Shown here: one piece after another, positions 52,722-61,598 of the stretch
How the letters are laid out: each line of letters starts with the position of its first letter
How positions within the stretch are numbered: position 1 is the stretch's first letter
Assembly (NCBI GenBank): GCA_003563465.1
Contig: PWVH01000050.1
Location: 3,694-67,693 of the forward strand
From: Coriobacteriaceae bacterium
GTDB lineage: Bacteria > Actinomycetota > Coriobacteriia > Anaerosomatales > SLCP01
Direction of reading: 5' to 3'
DNA: 64,000 nt
Translations under genes and position numbers: made by a program
Notes under the pieces: model-generated
The model's database searches: none
The model's input: the letters and a program-made list of their open reading frames with translations, nothing else
Told to the model about the DNA's origin: nothing

Positions 52722-53750
52722 TTAGTCTCTCCCCGTACGGCCGCCCAGAGCCTCCGATAGGCCCTCGGCCACACAGTGCACCGCGCCTATCGAGCGCGAA
52801 TAGTCCATTCGCGTGGGTCCTATGACGCCTACGATCCCGTCCGCGTTCTTCGAACCGTACTTCGAGGCGACCAGGCTCATACGCCCCAGTTCACTCAATC
52901 GGTTCTCGCTGCCTATCCGCACGGTCAATCCCCCCGAACGGACTACCTCGGATAGCGCCTCGAGCATCACGAGACCGTCCTCCAGCATCAAGAGCAAAGG
53001 GCGTGCGACAGACGCGTCCGAGAACTCCGGCAAGTCGAGTAGTTCCGGCACTCCCACGTGATACAGGCGATCGCGGTCGGCCTCCTCGAGACAACCGATC
53101 ACGTGCTCCATGATTTCGGCGAGCAGCCCGTCCTCCGGTCTCCCGGCCTCAGCGGCAGCGTGTAGGGGGCGGACATCACTTGCGCGCTTGTCGCTGAGCG
53201 CTGCGTTAAGCGCCCGTTCCACTTCAGCCAAACGTTCCGGTGTCACCTCACCGACCAGATCCACATGCCGATTCACGACCTGTCCGCTCTCCGTGATTAC
53301 GACCACCAGCGCTCGGTGCGCACTCATCGACAGCAAATCGACGCGGCGTATTCGCGAGAGCTCCAACGTGGGCGCCATCACCACTGCTACGTAGTGCGTC
53401 AGTTGCGAAAGCAGCATCGATGTTTGCCTCATCAGGCCATCGATCTCGCTTGCAAGATCCAGGTAGCGGTCTCTGATCTCAATAGCTTCCTCACTAAGCG
53501 GAAACTCGGAATCCAAGATGTCGTCGACGAAGGCACGGTACCCGGAATCGGTCGGTACCCTGCCTGAAGACACGTGGGGCTGATACACGTAGCCGGTTTC
53601 TTCGAGTGCAGCAAGCTCGTTCCGCGCCGTCGCGGGGCTGCAACCTAGTCTGTAGCACTCCACTAGGTGCTTGGAACCAACAGGTTGGCCACTGCTTATA
53701 TACTCCTCCACCAGCGCTTTTAGCACCCGGCGCCTGCGGTCACTCAGCAT
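52722..53750 (-). CDS. hrcA: heat-inducible repressor HrcA
   Basis: About 342 residues from ATG 53750. N-terminal winged helix (VLKALVEEYISSGQPVGSK, then RNELAALEETGYVYQPHVSSGRVPTD) and a C-terminal GAF-like/dimerisation part. It binds CIRCE elements to repress heat-shock genes and depends on GroE. A CIRCE is located about 60 bases upstream of its own start, so it is autoregulated together with dnaJ. Confidence 0.95.
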   Translation of the reverse strand: MLSDRRRRVLKALVEEYISSGQPVGSKHLVECYRLGCSPATARNELAALEETGYVYQPHVSSGRVPTDSGYRAFVDDILDSEFPLSEEAIEIRDRYLDLASEIDGLMRQTSMLLSQLTHYVAVVMAPTLELSRIRRVDLLSMSAHRALVVVITESGQVVNRHVDLVGEVTPERLAEVERALNAALSDKRASDVRPLHAAAEAGRPEDGLLAEIMEHVIGCLEEADRDRLYHVGVPELLDLPEFSDASVARPLLLMLEDGLVMLEALSEVVRSGGLTVRIGSENRLSELGRMSLVASKYGSKNADGIVGVIGPTRMDYSRSIGAVHCVAEGLSEALGGRTGRD

Positions 53751-53808
53751 CGTCCTATCAACTCCGTATGGTACACGCACCACTTGTCGACTAGGGTATT
53801 CGGTCTCA

Positions 53809-53835
53809 TCAGCACTCGATTATAGCGAGTGCTAG
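53809..53835. promoter_or_regulatory. CIRCE operator for hrcA-dnaJ
   Basis: TCAGCACTC-N9-GAGTGCTAG is a nearly complete CIRCE (consensus TTAGCACTC-N9-GAGTGCTAA, with one arm base different on each side). It overlaps the hemW stop codon. HrcA binding here should repress the hrcA-dnaJ operon. Confidence 0.92.
53819..53824 (-). promoter_or_regulatory. hrcA -10 box inside the CIRCE spacer
   Basis: On the minus strand TATAAT lies inside the nine-base CIRCE spacer. No good -35 hexamer is seen at 17 bases (TCGCGG). If used, HrcA would occlude RNA polymerase directly. Confidence 0.5.
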
Positions 53836-55118
53836 GCCAGGCCGCGACGCACGGCCGCGTTCCAAACCGCTCCAAACACCTCGTTGCCGATCAGCCAGCC
53901 CGCCTGAGAGATCTTCCATCGGCCGCCTTCGTGCTCCACCAGGCCCCGCGAAGCAAGCTCGCCGAGTGTCGCCGACGCTCCGGCAGCATCAGCCAGGTCC
54001 TCGTCGATGCCCTCTGTGAGGCGCAGCCCGAGTATTGCGTCCTCGGCAGCAGCCTGATACGCAGTCGCGTACTCTACGTTGACAGGCGGGCCTACCGGGT
54101 TGCGCAAGAAATCCTCCGTATCGGCTGAACGTCTAAACCTCACCCTTACCGCGCCCACAGGAGCGGGCTCTATCGTACGCCCCACTCCTGCAACACCCGG
54201 CTTATCCCAACACTCCCGCGAAACCCAGGCAGAGAACTCGCTCGCAGGAATCATACTCGCTGCCGACGGGCCAATCCCGAGAAACGGCCTGCCCGTCCAA
54301 TAACCGCAGTTGTGAACGCTTTCCTCGCCGGCTCTAGCGTAATTCGCTATCTCGTAGTGCTCGAACCCGGCTTCTTCAAGCATCTCCTGAGCGATCTCCA
54401 TCATCTCCGCAGCCAGGTCAGAATCGGGCGCATCCCCTGGCTTCTCCGCAATCCTTGCCGCGAGTGGGGTCGAACCCTCGACCGTCAGCGGGTACACGCT
54501 TACATGACCAACACCCGAATCTATCGCGCACTCCAGGGTTTGCAGCCATGAAGCGCAATCCTGGCCCGGAACGCCGCACATCAAATCTACCGAGACTCGA
54601 GATTCCGTGGCGATCAGGTCTGCTAGTGCCCTGCGAGCCCGTGCGCCGTCATGGCGGCGACCCAGACTAGCTAGAACCCGATCGTCGAATGATTGCACGC
54701 CGAGAGAGAAGCGATTCACCCCGCTCTCCGTTAAACGGCTAGCCGCCAACGCGTCCGTCGTATCGGGATTCGTTTCGACGGTGAGCTCGATCGTGTCGTC
54801 CAACCCGGCGCGAGTCCTCAGTCCGTCTATCATAGCTCGAAGCCCCTCACCGAGAATCGTCGGGGTACCGCCACCTATGTAGACGCTCAGTACATCATCG
54901 AGGGCTCCCACGCAAGACCAGTTGACAACGCTCTCGTCCACCGCCCAGCAGAAGTGCTCCGCGACATCCGTATCCATGTTGCTGGTACCTCGAGGAAGCG
55001 AAGTAGAGTAGAAGTCGCAGTAGTCGCACTTCACAAGACAGAACGGCACGTGAACGTAGAGCGAGACGGGCCCGAATGCCTCTCGCGGAGACTGTGGCGT
55101 TTCGCCGAAGTCACTCAT
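53832..55118 (-). CDS. hemW: radical-SAM haem chaperone HemW (HemN-like)
   Basis: 428 residues. Radical SAM motif CLVKCDYCDFYS (CX3CX2C with Tyr), SVYIGGGTPT, RFSLGVQSFDD, and a C-terminal winged-helix region. HemW proteins bind haem and insert it into respiratory enzymes. The protein lacks the extra HemN cysteine, so it is not a true coproporphyrinogen oxidase by motif. The start overlaps lepA by eight bases. Confidence 0.92.
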   Translation of the reverse strand: MSDFGETPQSPREAFGPVSLYVHVPFCLVKCDYCDFYSTSLPRGTSNMDTDVAEHFCWAVDESVVNWSCVGALDDVLSVYIGGGTPTILGEGLRAMIDGLRTRAGLDDTIELTVETNPDTTDALAASRLTESGVNRFSLGVQSFDDRVLASLGRRHDGARARRALADLIATESRVSVDLMCGVPGQDCASWLQTLECAIDSGVGHVSVYPLTVEGSTPLAARIAEKPGDAPDSDLAAEMMEIAQEMLEEAGFEHYEIANYARAGEESVHNCGYWTGRPFLGIGPSAASMIPASEFSAWVSRECWDKPGVAGVGRTIEPAPVGAVRVRFRRSADTEDFLRNPVGPPVNVEYATAYQAAAEDAILGLRLTEGIDEDLADAAGASATLGELASRGLVEHEGGRWKISQAGWLIGNEVFGAVWNAAVRRGLA

Positions 55119-56919
55119 CGACCTTGAGAATCGCCATGAACGCTTCCTGGGGAATCTCGACGTTTCCGACGGACTTCATCCGCTTCTTGCCGGCCTTCTG
55201 CCTTTCGAGCAGCTTGCGCTTGCGTGTGACATCGCCGCCGTAACACTTCGCCAGGACGTCTTTGCGCTTAGCACGCACTGTCTCACGTGCGAGAATCTTG
55301 CCACCTATCGCAGCTTGGATGGGTACTTCGAACATCTGTCTGGGGATGATTTCTCTGAGCTTCTCCGTGATGGCACGCCCGCGATAATAGGCCTTGTCGC
55401 GGTGCACGATGACACTCAGAGCGTCGACTGGCTTACCTGCGAGCAGAATATCGAGTTTGACAAGCCTGCTGGCCTTGTAGCCGATGTACTCGTAGTCCAA
55501 GCTCGCGTACCCGCGCGTGCGGCTCTTCAGTTGGTCGAAGAAGTCCATTATCAATTCGGACAGTGGAATCTCGTAGTGAATCTCCACGGTCGTGGCCGAA
55601 AGGTACTGCATGTCTTTGAAGGTACCGCGCTTCCCCTCAGCGAGTTCCATCACCGCTCCCACATAGTCGGGCGGCACGAGCACGGTGGCCTTCAGGTAAG
55701 GTTCCTCGATTCGTTCGATCTTGCCGGGATCGGGCATGTCTTGGGGTGAGTGCACAATCACCTGTTCCCCGTCGTTAGCGTAGACGTGATATTCGACGCT
55801 GGGAGCAGTAGCCAACAGCTCCAGATCGAACTCCCTCTCTAGTCGTTCCTTGATGACCTCCATGTGGAGTAGGCCGAGGAAACCCACTCGATATCCGAAG
55901 CCGAGCGCGTGACTCGACTCTGCTTCGTAGACGAGAGCCGGGTCGTTCAAACTCAGCTTCTCCAGTGCGTCGCGAAGGTCGGGGTACTGGTCGCCGTCTA
56001 TCGGGTACAGACCAGTGAACACCATCGGCTTGACTTCGCGATAGCCCGGCAACGGTTTAGCTGCACCCTGCTTAGCAAGGGTCACTGTGTCTCCCACCTT
56101 AACCAGAGCCGGGTCCTTGAGCCCTGTGATCAGGTAGCCGACCTCTCCCACTCCGAGTGAGTCCACCGGAGTGTTGGCCGGCCGGCGTACGCCGACCTCC
56201 TCCACATCGGTGACAGTGTTGGTAGCCATCATTCGAATCCTCAGACCTTTTCTGACACTCCCATCGATCACACGAATCAGCGCCACGACCCCGCGATAAA
56301 GGTCGAAGTACGAGTCGAAGATCAGGGCTTTGAGCGGTGCTTCGGCGTCGCCCGCGGGAGGCTGGATCCGCGCTATGACCGCTTCCAGCGCATCCCGGAC
56401 GCCCTCTCCTGTCTTTCCGCTCACCAGGACAGCGTTGTCGGCTGGGATAGCAAGCCCCTCTTCTATCTCGAGGCGGACCCGCTCGGGATCGGCGGCGGGC
56501 AGGTCGATCTTGTTGATCACAGGGATGACTTCGAGTTCGGCGTTAATCGCCATCATGGCGTTGGCAACCGTCTGGGCCTCCACGCCCTGAGCCGCGTCGA
56601 CGACGAGCAGGACGCCTTCACACGCCTGAAGCGACCGAGACACCTCGTAGGTGAAATCGACGTGACCAGGAGTGTCGATAAGATTTAATTGGTAAGTCTG
56701 CCCATCATCGGCAGTGTATAGAACTCGCACCGCCTGGGCCTTTATCGTGATACCGCGCTCGCGCTCGATGTCCATCGAGTCCAGGACCTGCTCGACCATA
56801 TCGCGATCGGCCACAGTGTGCGTCAGCTCGAGAATGCGATCGGCGATCGTCGACTTCCCGTGGTCGATATGCGCGATGATAGAGAAGTTGCGGATGTGGG
56901 ATGGCTCGCTGCTGCTCAT
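55111..56919 (-). CDS. lepA: elongation factor 4 (LepA)
   Basis: 602 residues. GTPase motifs IAHIDHGKSTI (G1), DTPGHVDF (G3), NKIDLPAADP (G4), then EF-G-like domains and the LepA-specific C-terminal domain (YKASRLVKLDILLAGKPVDA, KDVLAKCYGGDVTRKRKLLE). It back-translocates or reassembles ribosomes. ATG 56919 has no clear Shine-Dalgarno, and a TGGTACACT extended -10 lies nine bases before it, so a very short leader is possible. Divergent from rpsT. Confidence 0.95.
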   Translation of the reverse strand: MSSSEPSHIRNFSIIAHIDHGKSTIADRILELTHTVADRDMVEQVLDSMDIERERGITIKAQAVRVLYTADDGQTYQLNLIDTPGHVDFTYEVSRSLQACEGVLLVVDAAQGVEAQTVANAMMAINAELEVIPVINKIDLPAADPERVRLEIEEGLAIPADNAVLVSGKTGEGVRDALEAVIARIQPPAGDAEAPLKALIFDSYFDLYRGVVALIRVIDGSVRKGLRIRMMATNTVTDVEEVGVRRPANTPVDSLGVGEVGYLITGLKDPALVKVGDTVTLAKQGAAKPLPGYREVKPMVFTGLYPIDGDQYPDLRDALEKLSLNDPALVYEAESSHALGFGYRVGFLGLLHMEVIKERLEREFDLELLATAPSVEYHVYANDGEQVIVHSPQDMPDPGKIERIEEPYLKATVLVPPDYVGAVMELAEGKRGTFKDMQYLSATTVEIHYEIPLSELIMDFFDQLKSRTRGYASLDYEYIGYKASRLVKLDILLAGKPVDALSVIVHRDKAYYRGRAITEKLREIIPRQMFEVPIQAAIGGKILARETVRAKRKDVLAKCYGGDVTRKRKLLERQKAGKKRMKSVGNVEIPQEAFMAILKVDE

Positions 56920-56969
56920 ATCGGCGAAAGTGTACCAGGCCTAGCCACCCAAGGGCGCATGTTTCGGTT

Positions 56970-56999
56970 TTGCCCGCCCTCGATGTGCTGTGCTAGACT
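56970..56999 (+). promoter_or_regulatory. rpsT promoter
   Basis: TTGCCC at 56970-56975 and TAGACT at 56994-56999 are 18 bases apart, with TGC immediately before the -10 (extended -10). The rpsT start is about 68 bases downstream. Confidence 0.55.
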
Positions 57000-57066
57000 C
57001 ACCGGGTTCGTGGACACGGCGACATGACGACGGTTACGACACTGGTCCGTGAGAGGAAAGACATCA

Positions 57067-57333
57067 TTGGCTAACATCAAGAGCCAGAAGAAGCGCGTCC
57101 TGACCAACGCCAAGGCGCGCGAGCGCAACATGGCTGTCAAGTCAGAGATCAAGACCGCACTCAACAAGACCGAGGCAGCAATCGCCGAGGGCGACGCTGC
57201 CGCCGCCGACGAAGCGGCACGACAGGCCGGCCGTCTGCTCGATAGGGCAGTCGCCAAAGGTGCTATCCATAAGAACCAGGCTGCCAACCGCAAGTCTGGA
57301 ATCGCCAGGCGCATCGCGCAGATGGACCGCTGA
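57067..57333 (+). CDS. rpsT: 30S ribosomal protein S20
   Basis: 88 residues from TTG 57067; upstream GTG 57049 would add six residues without family match. LANIKSQKKRVLTNAKARERN is the S20 start, and the Lys/Ala-rich three-helix body ends with KSGIARRIAQ. The TTG has GAGAGGAAAG upstream. It is convergent with holA, whose stop codon directly follows. A small 30S protein that binds 16S rRNA early in assembly. Confidence 0.95.
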   Translation: MANIKSQKKRVLTNAKARERNMAVKSEIKTALNKTEAAIAEGDAAAADEAARQAGRLLDRAVAKGAIHKNQAANRKSGIARRIAQMDR

Positions 57334-58320
57334 TTACGCCGATTCGCAAGTCTCCAGTATCCAACGCTCGAAGGCGAGCCGTGAGTCTCTGCTCGTCTTC
57401 ATCCTTGTCTCGGTCGAAGCGGCACTGTCCAGGGCATAAACGAGTTCGACTGCACTGAATCTCCCTGCTTGCCGATCGAGACGCTTCACCTGCCAGTCTG
57501 GCACACCGACCTCACGTGCGACAACTCCTGGCGAGTTCACACCCTCTTTTCGCGCCCGCAATGCAGAGATGGAAATGAGCTTGCGGATATGGCGCACGCT
57601 CATCGCATGGATTCCATGCACCGACTCGCCTTGAGAGAGAAGTGCTTCGAGCATACGCAGTGCCGAGCGAGCGTCTCGCGAACCAAGAGCGTCGAGAAAA
57701 TCGAAAACCGATGTGGGTGCAGTGGTAGACACGACATCATCGATATCGTGACGTGAGAGTGTTGTCTTCGCGGCACCGGTGTAAGAGACGATCTTTTCGG
57801 TCTCGATAGCGAGACGGCTGAGATCGTAGCCTACGGCTTGAATCAACCCTTCTGCGGCATCGAGGTCAACGGTCTTGCCTCTGTCGGCGAACATCCCTAT
57901 CACCGTGCGCGGGTACTCCCGTCTGGCCGGGGGCTTGTATTCGGCGACACCTCCGAGTGCATCGACCGCCTTGTACACCCGCAGGTTCTTAGCCATCTTC
58001 GTCGCAACGAGCACAAGAGTGGTGCCAGGGTTAGGATCGCCGGCGTAGTCAGCCAACAAGTGAAGCCCATCAAGCGGCATCCGATCGGCTCTTCGCACAA
58101 TCACCAGGCGGCGATCGGACATGAAGGGCAATGTGTTCGCTGCGGTCACCACGTCGGCAGCATCCGCAGTCTCTCCGTCGAAGACATCCAGATTGAAATC
58201 CATGTCTGCAACGGCGGCAAGCCGACCCTTGAGACGGTTCACAGCCTGCTCCAACAGCAAGTCTTCGGAGCCGTGAATCAAGTAGACGGGCTTGAGGTCT
58301 GACAGGTCTGAGACGGTCAT
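57334..58320 (-). CDS. holA: DNA polymerase III delta subunit
   Basis: About 328 residues from ATG 58320 (TGGGGAG upstream). N-terminal PVYLIHGSEDLLLEQAV, RLVIVRRADRM, PGTTLVLVATKM, then the C-terminal oligomerisation region (VFDFLDALGSRDARSAL, MSVRHIRKLISIS). It opens the sliding clamp in the clamp loader. The comEC frame overlaps its first 251 bases. The third frame shows a TGA that overlaps this ATG (ATGA). Confidence 0.92.
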   Translation of the reverse strand: MTVSDLSDLKPVYLIHGSEDLLLEQAVNRLKGRLAAVADMDFNLDVFDGETADAADVVTAANTLPFMSDRRLVIVRRADRMPLDGLHLLADYAGDPNPGTTLVLVATKMAKNLRVYKAVDALGGVAEYKPPARREYPRTVIGMFADRGKTVDLDAAEGLIQAVGYDLSRLAIETEKIVSYTGAAKTTLSRHDIDDVVSTTAPTSVFDFLDALGSRDARSALRMLEALLSQGESVHGIHAMSVRHIRKLISISALRARKEGVNSPGVVAREVGVPDWQVKRLDRQAGRFSAVELVYALDSAASTETRMKTSRDSRLAFERWILETCESA

Positions 58321-60763
58321 GGACTCCCCATCGTGCCGATACCACAGGGCGAGGACGCCGGGTGCACGTCGCAGATGAGATTGTCGCACAGGCGACTTCC
58401 CTTGAAACATATCCACGCGAAGTTCTCAAGCGAAAACCTCCAGAGCGGATCTCCACTATAAGATCTCCGCTTTCATCGGTTCGCGCGATGCGAGAGCCGC
58501 TCTCTTCCAGGAGTGCCAACGTCGCCGACGCGGGGTGCCCGTGGTCGTTCGGCTGCCCGACACTGATGAGAGCGAGCTTGGGTCGCCACACGTCCAGCGC
58601 CTCGGCGGTAAGTCCGTTAACGCTGCCGTGATGCGGGACCTTCAGTACATCGACTCTTCTCAGAGTCCCATCCCGCTCCATCCCTCGCCACACCGCTTCC
58701 TCGGCGTCACCGGTAAGCAACGCCGAAAAGTCTCCTCGGCTCACTTCGAGCACAACACTCGTGTCGTTGGTCGAAAGTGCCTTATCCGGCCCGCGCGGCC
58801 ATACCACGTTCAAACGCATGGACCCGACCGACAAGACATCGCCCGACCGAAGAGGTTCGATCGCCACCGTGCTCTCTGAGTGCCGAAGTATGCGTGACAA
58901 GTAGCGGTCGCATGACGTGAACGCTTCCGAATCGGCGAGCACAGGTCCGAAGACGCGTTGTACCCGAACAAGTCCAAGCAGCCCACCCAGACCTCCTGTA
59001 TGATCCGCGTGATCATGAGTGAGAATGACGGCATCCAGCCGTCGGACTCCGTGACGTGTGAGTGCTGTCCGCAGCACCGTGGGGTCCGGGCCAGTGTCGA
59101 CCAGAACGGCAGATGCTCGGTCTCGCACAAGGATGGCATCCCCTTGCCCCACGTCCAGAACCACAACCACTGGGCCCGTTTGCAGCCCTGGCACAAGTGT
59201 GGCCACGAGCAAAAACCCAGCTAACGCGACAGTTACTACTCTGGCTTGGCAGCGAGACTTGGGCAAAGGCCACCAGGCCCAGATCACTCCCGCGAGCAGG
59301 AGGGTCGCCCCTCCTGCGAATGCCGCACTGGCATCTAGGCCGACCGCTGCGCCTGGGACCGATGACAGATGCGACGCAAGGGTCGTCACCCAAGCGAGTG
59401 GAACGGCTGCTGCGGTAAGCACTACGCCACCGGCTCCTGGAGCGAAGAGTCCCACTGCCGCGCCACATAGTCCTGCGACAAGACCGACAGTGATCAGCGG
59501 AACCGCGATGACGTTCGCTAACGGAGAAACGAGCGAAAGAAGGTTGAACGCCGGAAGTGCGACCGGAAGTGTAGAGGCCTGTGCGACGATCGTCAGTCCT
59601 ACGGGCGCTGCTATGACGCTCCTCTTGCGACCCAAAGCATGCTCAACCCAGCGGGTCGCAAGAGCAGCGAACACCACCAATCCCCCCACAGCGCACACAG
59701 ACAGCCGGTATCCGAGATCGAACGCGACGTAAGGATCGACAATCAGCATCCCTCCGGCGGCGATGGCAAGTGCAGAGAGGCCATCGGACCTGCGACCTGA
59801 TACAGCTGCGACTCCTGCCATCGCTCCCATCACGAGCGCTCGTACCGACGAGGGCTGGACGCCGGTCACCACTACGTAGAGCGTGGCCGCTGAGGAGATT
59901 ACGGCTGCTCGGGTTGCAACCCCACGCTTGGTCGCAGCGGCAATCCGCGCGAACAACAGCGCTACGATGCCGAGATGGGTTCCGGAGACGGCCAGCAAGT
60001 GTGACAGGCCACATATCCGCAAGTTCTCTTCGGCCACGGAACCGCGTATTCTCGTGCGGTCCCCGATCAAGACCCCCTGGAGGAGGTCGCCCCCAGGACC
60101 TTGAACCGAGTCGAGCAGACCGCGTACTCGCGAACGGACCGGTCCGGCTACACCCTGTGGGGAGCGTGACCATCCCAGCGACACAACAGAGCGTGACCTC
60201 AAGCTGCCAATCTCACCGCGACGGTGCGCCCTTCGAGCCCACTCGTCAGACGTATCCACAGGGCGGACCGAACCGGTCACCACCAATCGCTCACCGGCTT
60301 TTGGCGGAACCGATGTCTCGGGCAACATCACGCGCACGCTCAAAGGACTGCCGTCCCGTACCCTCAGAGAGAGTGCCCATCCAGCTCGGCTCTTCTGCGC
60401 ATCACGCGAGACCACGCCCTCGACCTGCTCTCGGAGGCCTGATGCGCTCCGGTATCCGGCGTGCCATCCCGACCAGTGTGCCGAGCCGATACAGACTCCG
60501 GCAAGAAGGCTCAGTAGCAGGAGTGCGGTTACGGACATTCCGCTGTGACCGGCTCTTCCTGCACCGGTCTTGCCCTTCAGATAGACCCCTGTCGCTCCGA
60601 GCGCTGCTCCCAGCGCAGCGGCCACGGTAACGAGGCGCATATCGAGCGCAGTTCCTTGAAAGACTCGCCACGAGAGTCCCTCGGCCATTAGAATCCCGCA
60701 GAAGAGACCTGCCGCACCCCAAGCGAGAGGAGGTATCGACGGACGTGTCACCTGCTTGCTCAT
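58070..60763 (-). CDS. comEC: ComEC/Rec2 competence protein with unusual C-terminal run-through
   Basis: 897 residues. N-terminal helices and a DUF4131/OB-like domain (about 100-210), the Competence domain of membrane helices (LLQGVLIGDRTRI, CGLSHLLAVSGTHLGI), then a metallo-beta-lactamase domain (VLDVGQGDAILVRDRASAVL, LTHDHADHTGGL, ALLTGDAE, LKVPHHGSVNGL). It is the membrane channel for transforming DNA. The recognisable domain ends near residue 778. The frame then stays open for about 119 Arg/Cys-rich residues that overlap holA by 251 bases, so the last part is doubtful. Confidence 0.88.
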   Translation of the reverse strand: MSKQVTRPSIPPLAWGAAGLFCGILMAEGLSWRVFQGTALDMRLVTVAAALGAALGATGVYLKGKTGAGRAGHSGMSVTALLLLSLLAGVCIGSAHWSGWHAGYRSASGLREQVEGVVSRDAQKSRAGWALSLRVRDGSPLSVRVMLPETSVPPKAGERLVVTGSVRPVDTSDEWARRAHRRGEIGSLRSRSVVSLGWSRSPQGVAGPVRSRVRGLLDSVQGPGGDLLQGVLIGDRTRIRGSVAEENLRICGLSHLLAVSGTHLGIVALLFARIAAATKRGVATRAAVISSAATLYVVVTGVQPSSVRALVMGAMAGVAAVSGRRSDGLSALAIAAGGMLIVDPYVAFDLGYRLSVCAVGGLVVFAALATRWVEHALGRKRSVIAAPVGLTIVAQASTLPVALPAFNLLSLVSPLANVIAVPLITVGLVAGLCGAAVGLFAPGAGGVVLTAAAVPLAWVTTLASHLSSVPGAAVGLDASAAFAGGATLLLAGVIWAWWPLPKSRCQARVVTVALAGFLLVATLVPGLQTGPVVVVLDVGQGDAILVRDRASAVLVDTGPDPTVLRTALTRHGVRRLDAVILTHDHADHTGGLGGLLGLVRVQRVFGPVLADSEAFTSCDRYLSRILRHSESTVAIEPLRSGDVLSVGSMRLNVVWPRGPDKALSTNDTSVVLEVSRGDFSALLTGDAEEAVWRGMERDGTLRRVDVLKVPHHGSVNGLTAEALDVWRPKLALISVGQPNDHGHPASATLALLEESGSRIARTDESGDLIVEIRSGGFRLRTSRGYVSREVACATISSATCTRRPRPVVSARWGVHDRLRPVRPQARLLDSRLRRLAVGAGCEPSQGSACRRCRHGFQSGCLRRRDCGCCRRGDRSEHIALHVRSPPGDCAKSRSDAA

Positions 60764-61494
60764 CGGACCGTGATGAGATCGCGTATCGCCTCGAACTTCT
60801 TCTCGCCTATCCCTGTGACGCGCATGATGTCTTCAGGACTGGTGAACGGGCCGTTGGTTTCGCGATCGGTGACGATCTTGTCCGCTGTGGCTGGACCTAC
60901 TCCGGGCAGCGCTACCAGCTCTGAAGCGCTGGCTGTGTTGATGTCGATGCTTGTCCCGTTCGCACTTTCGCCTCCGGCCGACGCTTGTCCCTCGACACCC
61001 GCCCCAGATATGCTGCCGACCGCCACTTCCTCTGCCGTAGGAACGTAGACCTGCTCGCCGTCTGCGAGTACTCTGGCAAGGTTCACTGCATCGAGACATC
61101 CCGCCGGAATCACGCCACCTGCAGCCTTAACGGCATCCCCGACGCGGGCACCTCCGGACAGTTCGTACAATCCCGGAGCATGGACTGCTCCTGCCACATG
61201 CACCCACACGGTGGCAGGTGCCGTCTCCTCACCACTAGCTGATGGATCCCCGATTGCCGGAGAGTTGCCAGCAGCGCCATCTGCATGATCGCCGACCGTA
61301 CTGTTCTCGTAGGTGAACTGAGCATCGGAGCTTGTCCGGATCAAACGCCATCCCGCGATACCCACACCAACAACCACCAAAACGGCCACTCCAACAAGGG
61401 CGCCTTTTGGCACGCCTTTCAGACCGGCACGCGCGACAAGATCTAACCCGTTACGGCCAGTCTGTACGGACGACTTGTCTATGTCCTCGAACAC
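60760..61494 (-). CDS. comEA: ComEA-type DNA-binding competence protein (SLBB + HhH)
   Basis: 244 residues. One membrane helix (about 32-50), a low-complexity linker, an SLBB domain (VWVHVAGAVHAPGLYEL ... GDAVKAAGGV), and two helix-hairpin-helix motifs at the C-terminus (IDINTASASELVALPGVGP and PEDIMRVTGIGEKKFEAI). It binds incoming DNA outside the membrane and delivers it to ComEC, encoded next with a four-base overlap. GTG 61494 has its GGAAGGGGG site within a stable hairpin (61501-61533). Confidence 0.93.
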   Translation of the reverse strand: MFEDIDKSSVQTGRNGLDLVARAGLKGVPKGALVGVAVLVVVGVGIAGWRLIRTSSDAQFTYENSTVGDHADGAAGNSPAIGDPSASGEETAPATVWVHVAGAVHAPGLYELSGGARVGDAVKAAGGVIPAGCLDAVNLARVLADGEQVYVPTAEEVAVGSISGAGVEGQASAGGESANGTSIDINTASASELVALPGVGPATADKIVTDRETNGPFTSPEDIMRVTGIGEKKFEAIRDLITVR

Positions 61495-61500
61495 GCGACA

Positions 61501-61533
61501 GCGCCCCCTTCCGCATGAAGGCGAAGGGGGCGC
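61501..61533 (-). promoter_or_regulatory. hairpin that contains the comEA ribosome-binding site
   Basis: An 11-base-pair perfect stem, GCGCCCCCTTC with GAAGGGGGCGC, and an 11-base loop. In the mRNA the GGAAGGGGG site in the 3' arm sits nine bases before the GTG start. No U-tract follows (TGTCGCGTG), so it is not a typical terminator for leuS, although it lies 66 bases after that stop. Confidence 0.6.
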
Positions 61534-61598
61534 CGGTCACACTCTAGCGTGTCGATCGCATCGAAGCATAGTACTCCGAACTTGCTCTCAACACTTCC

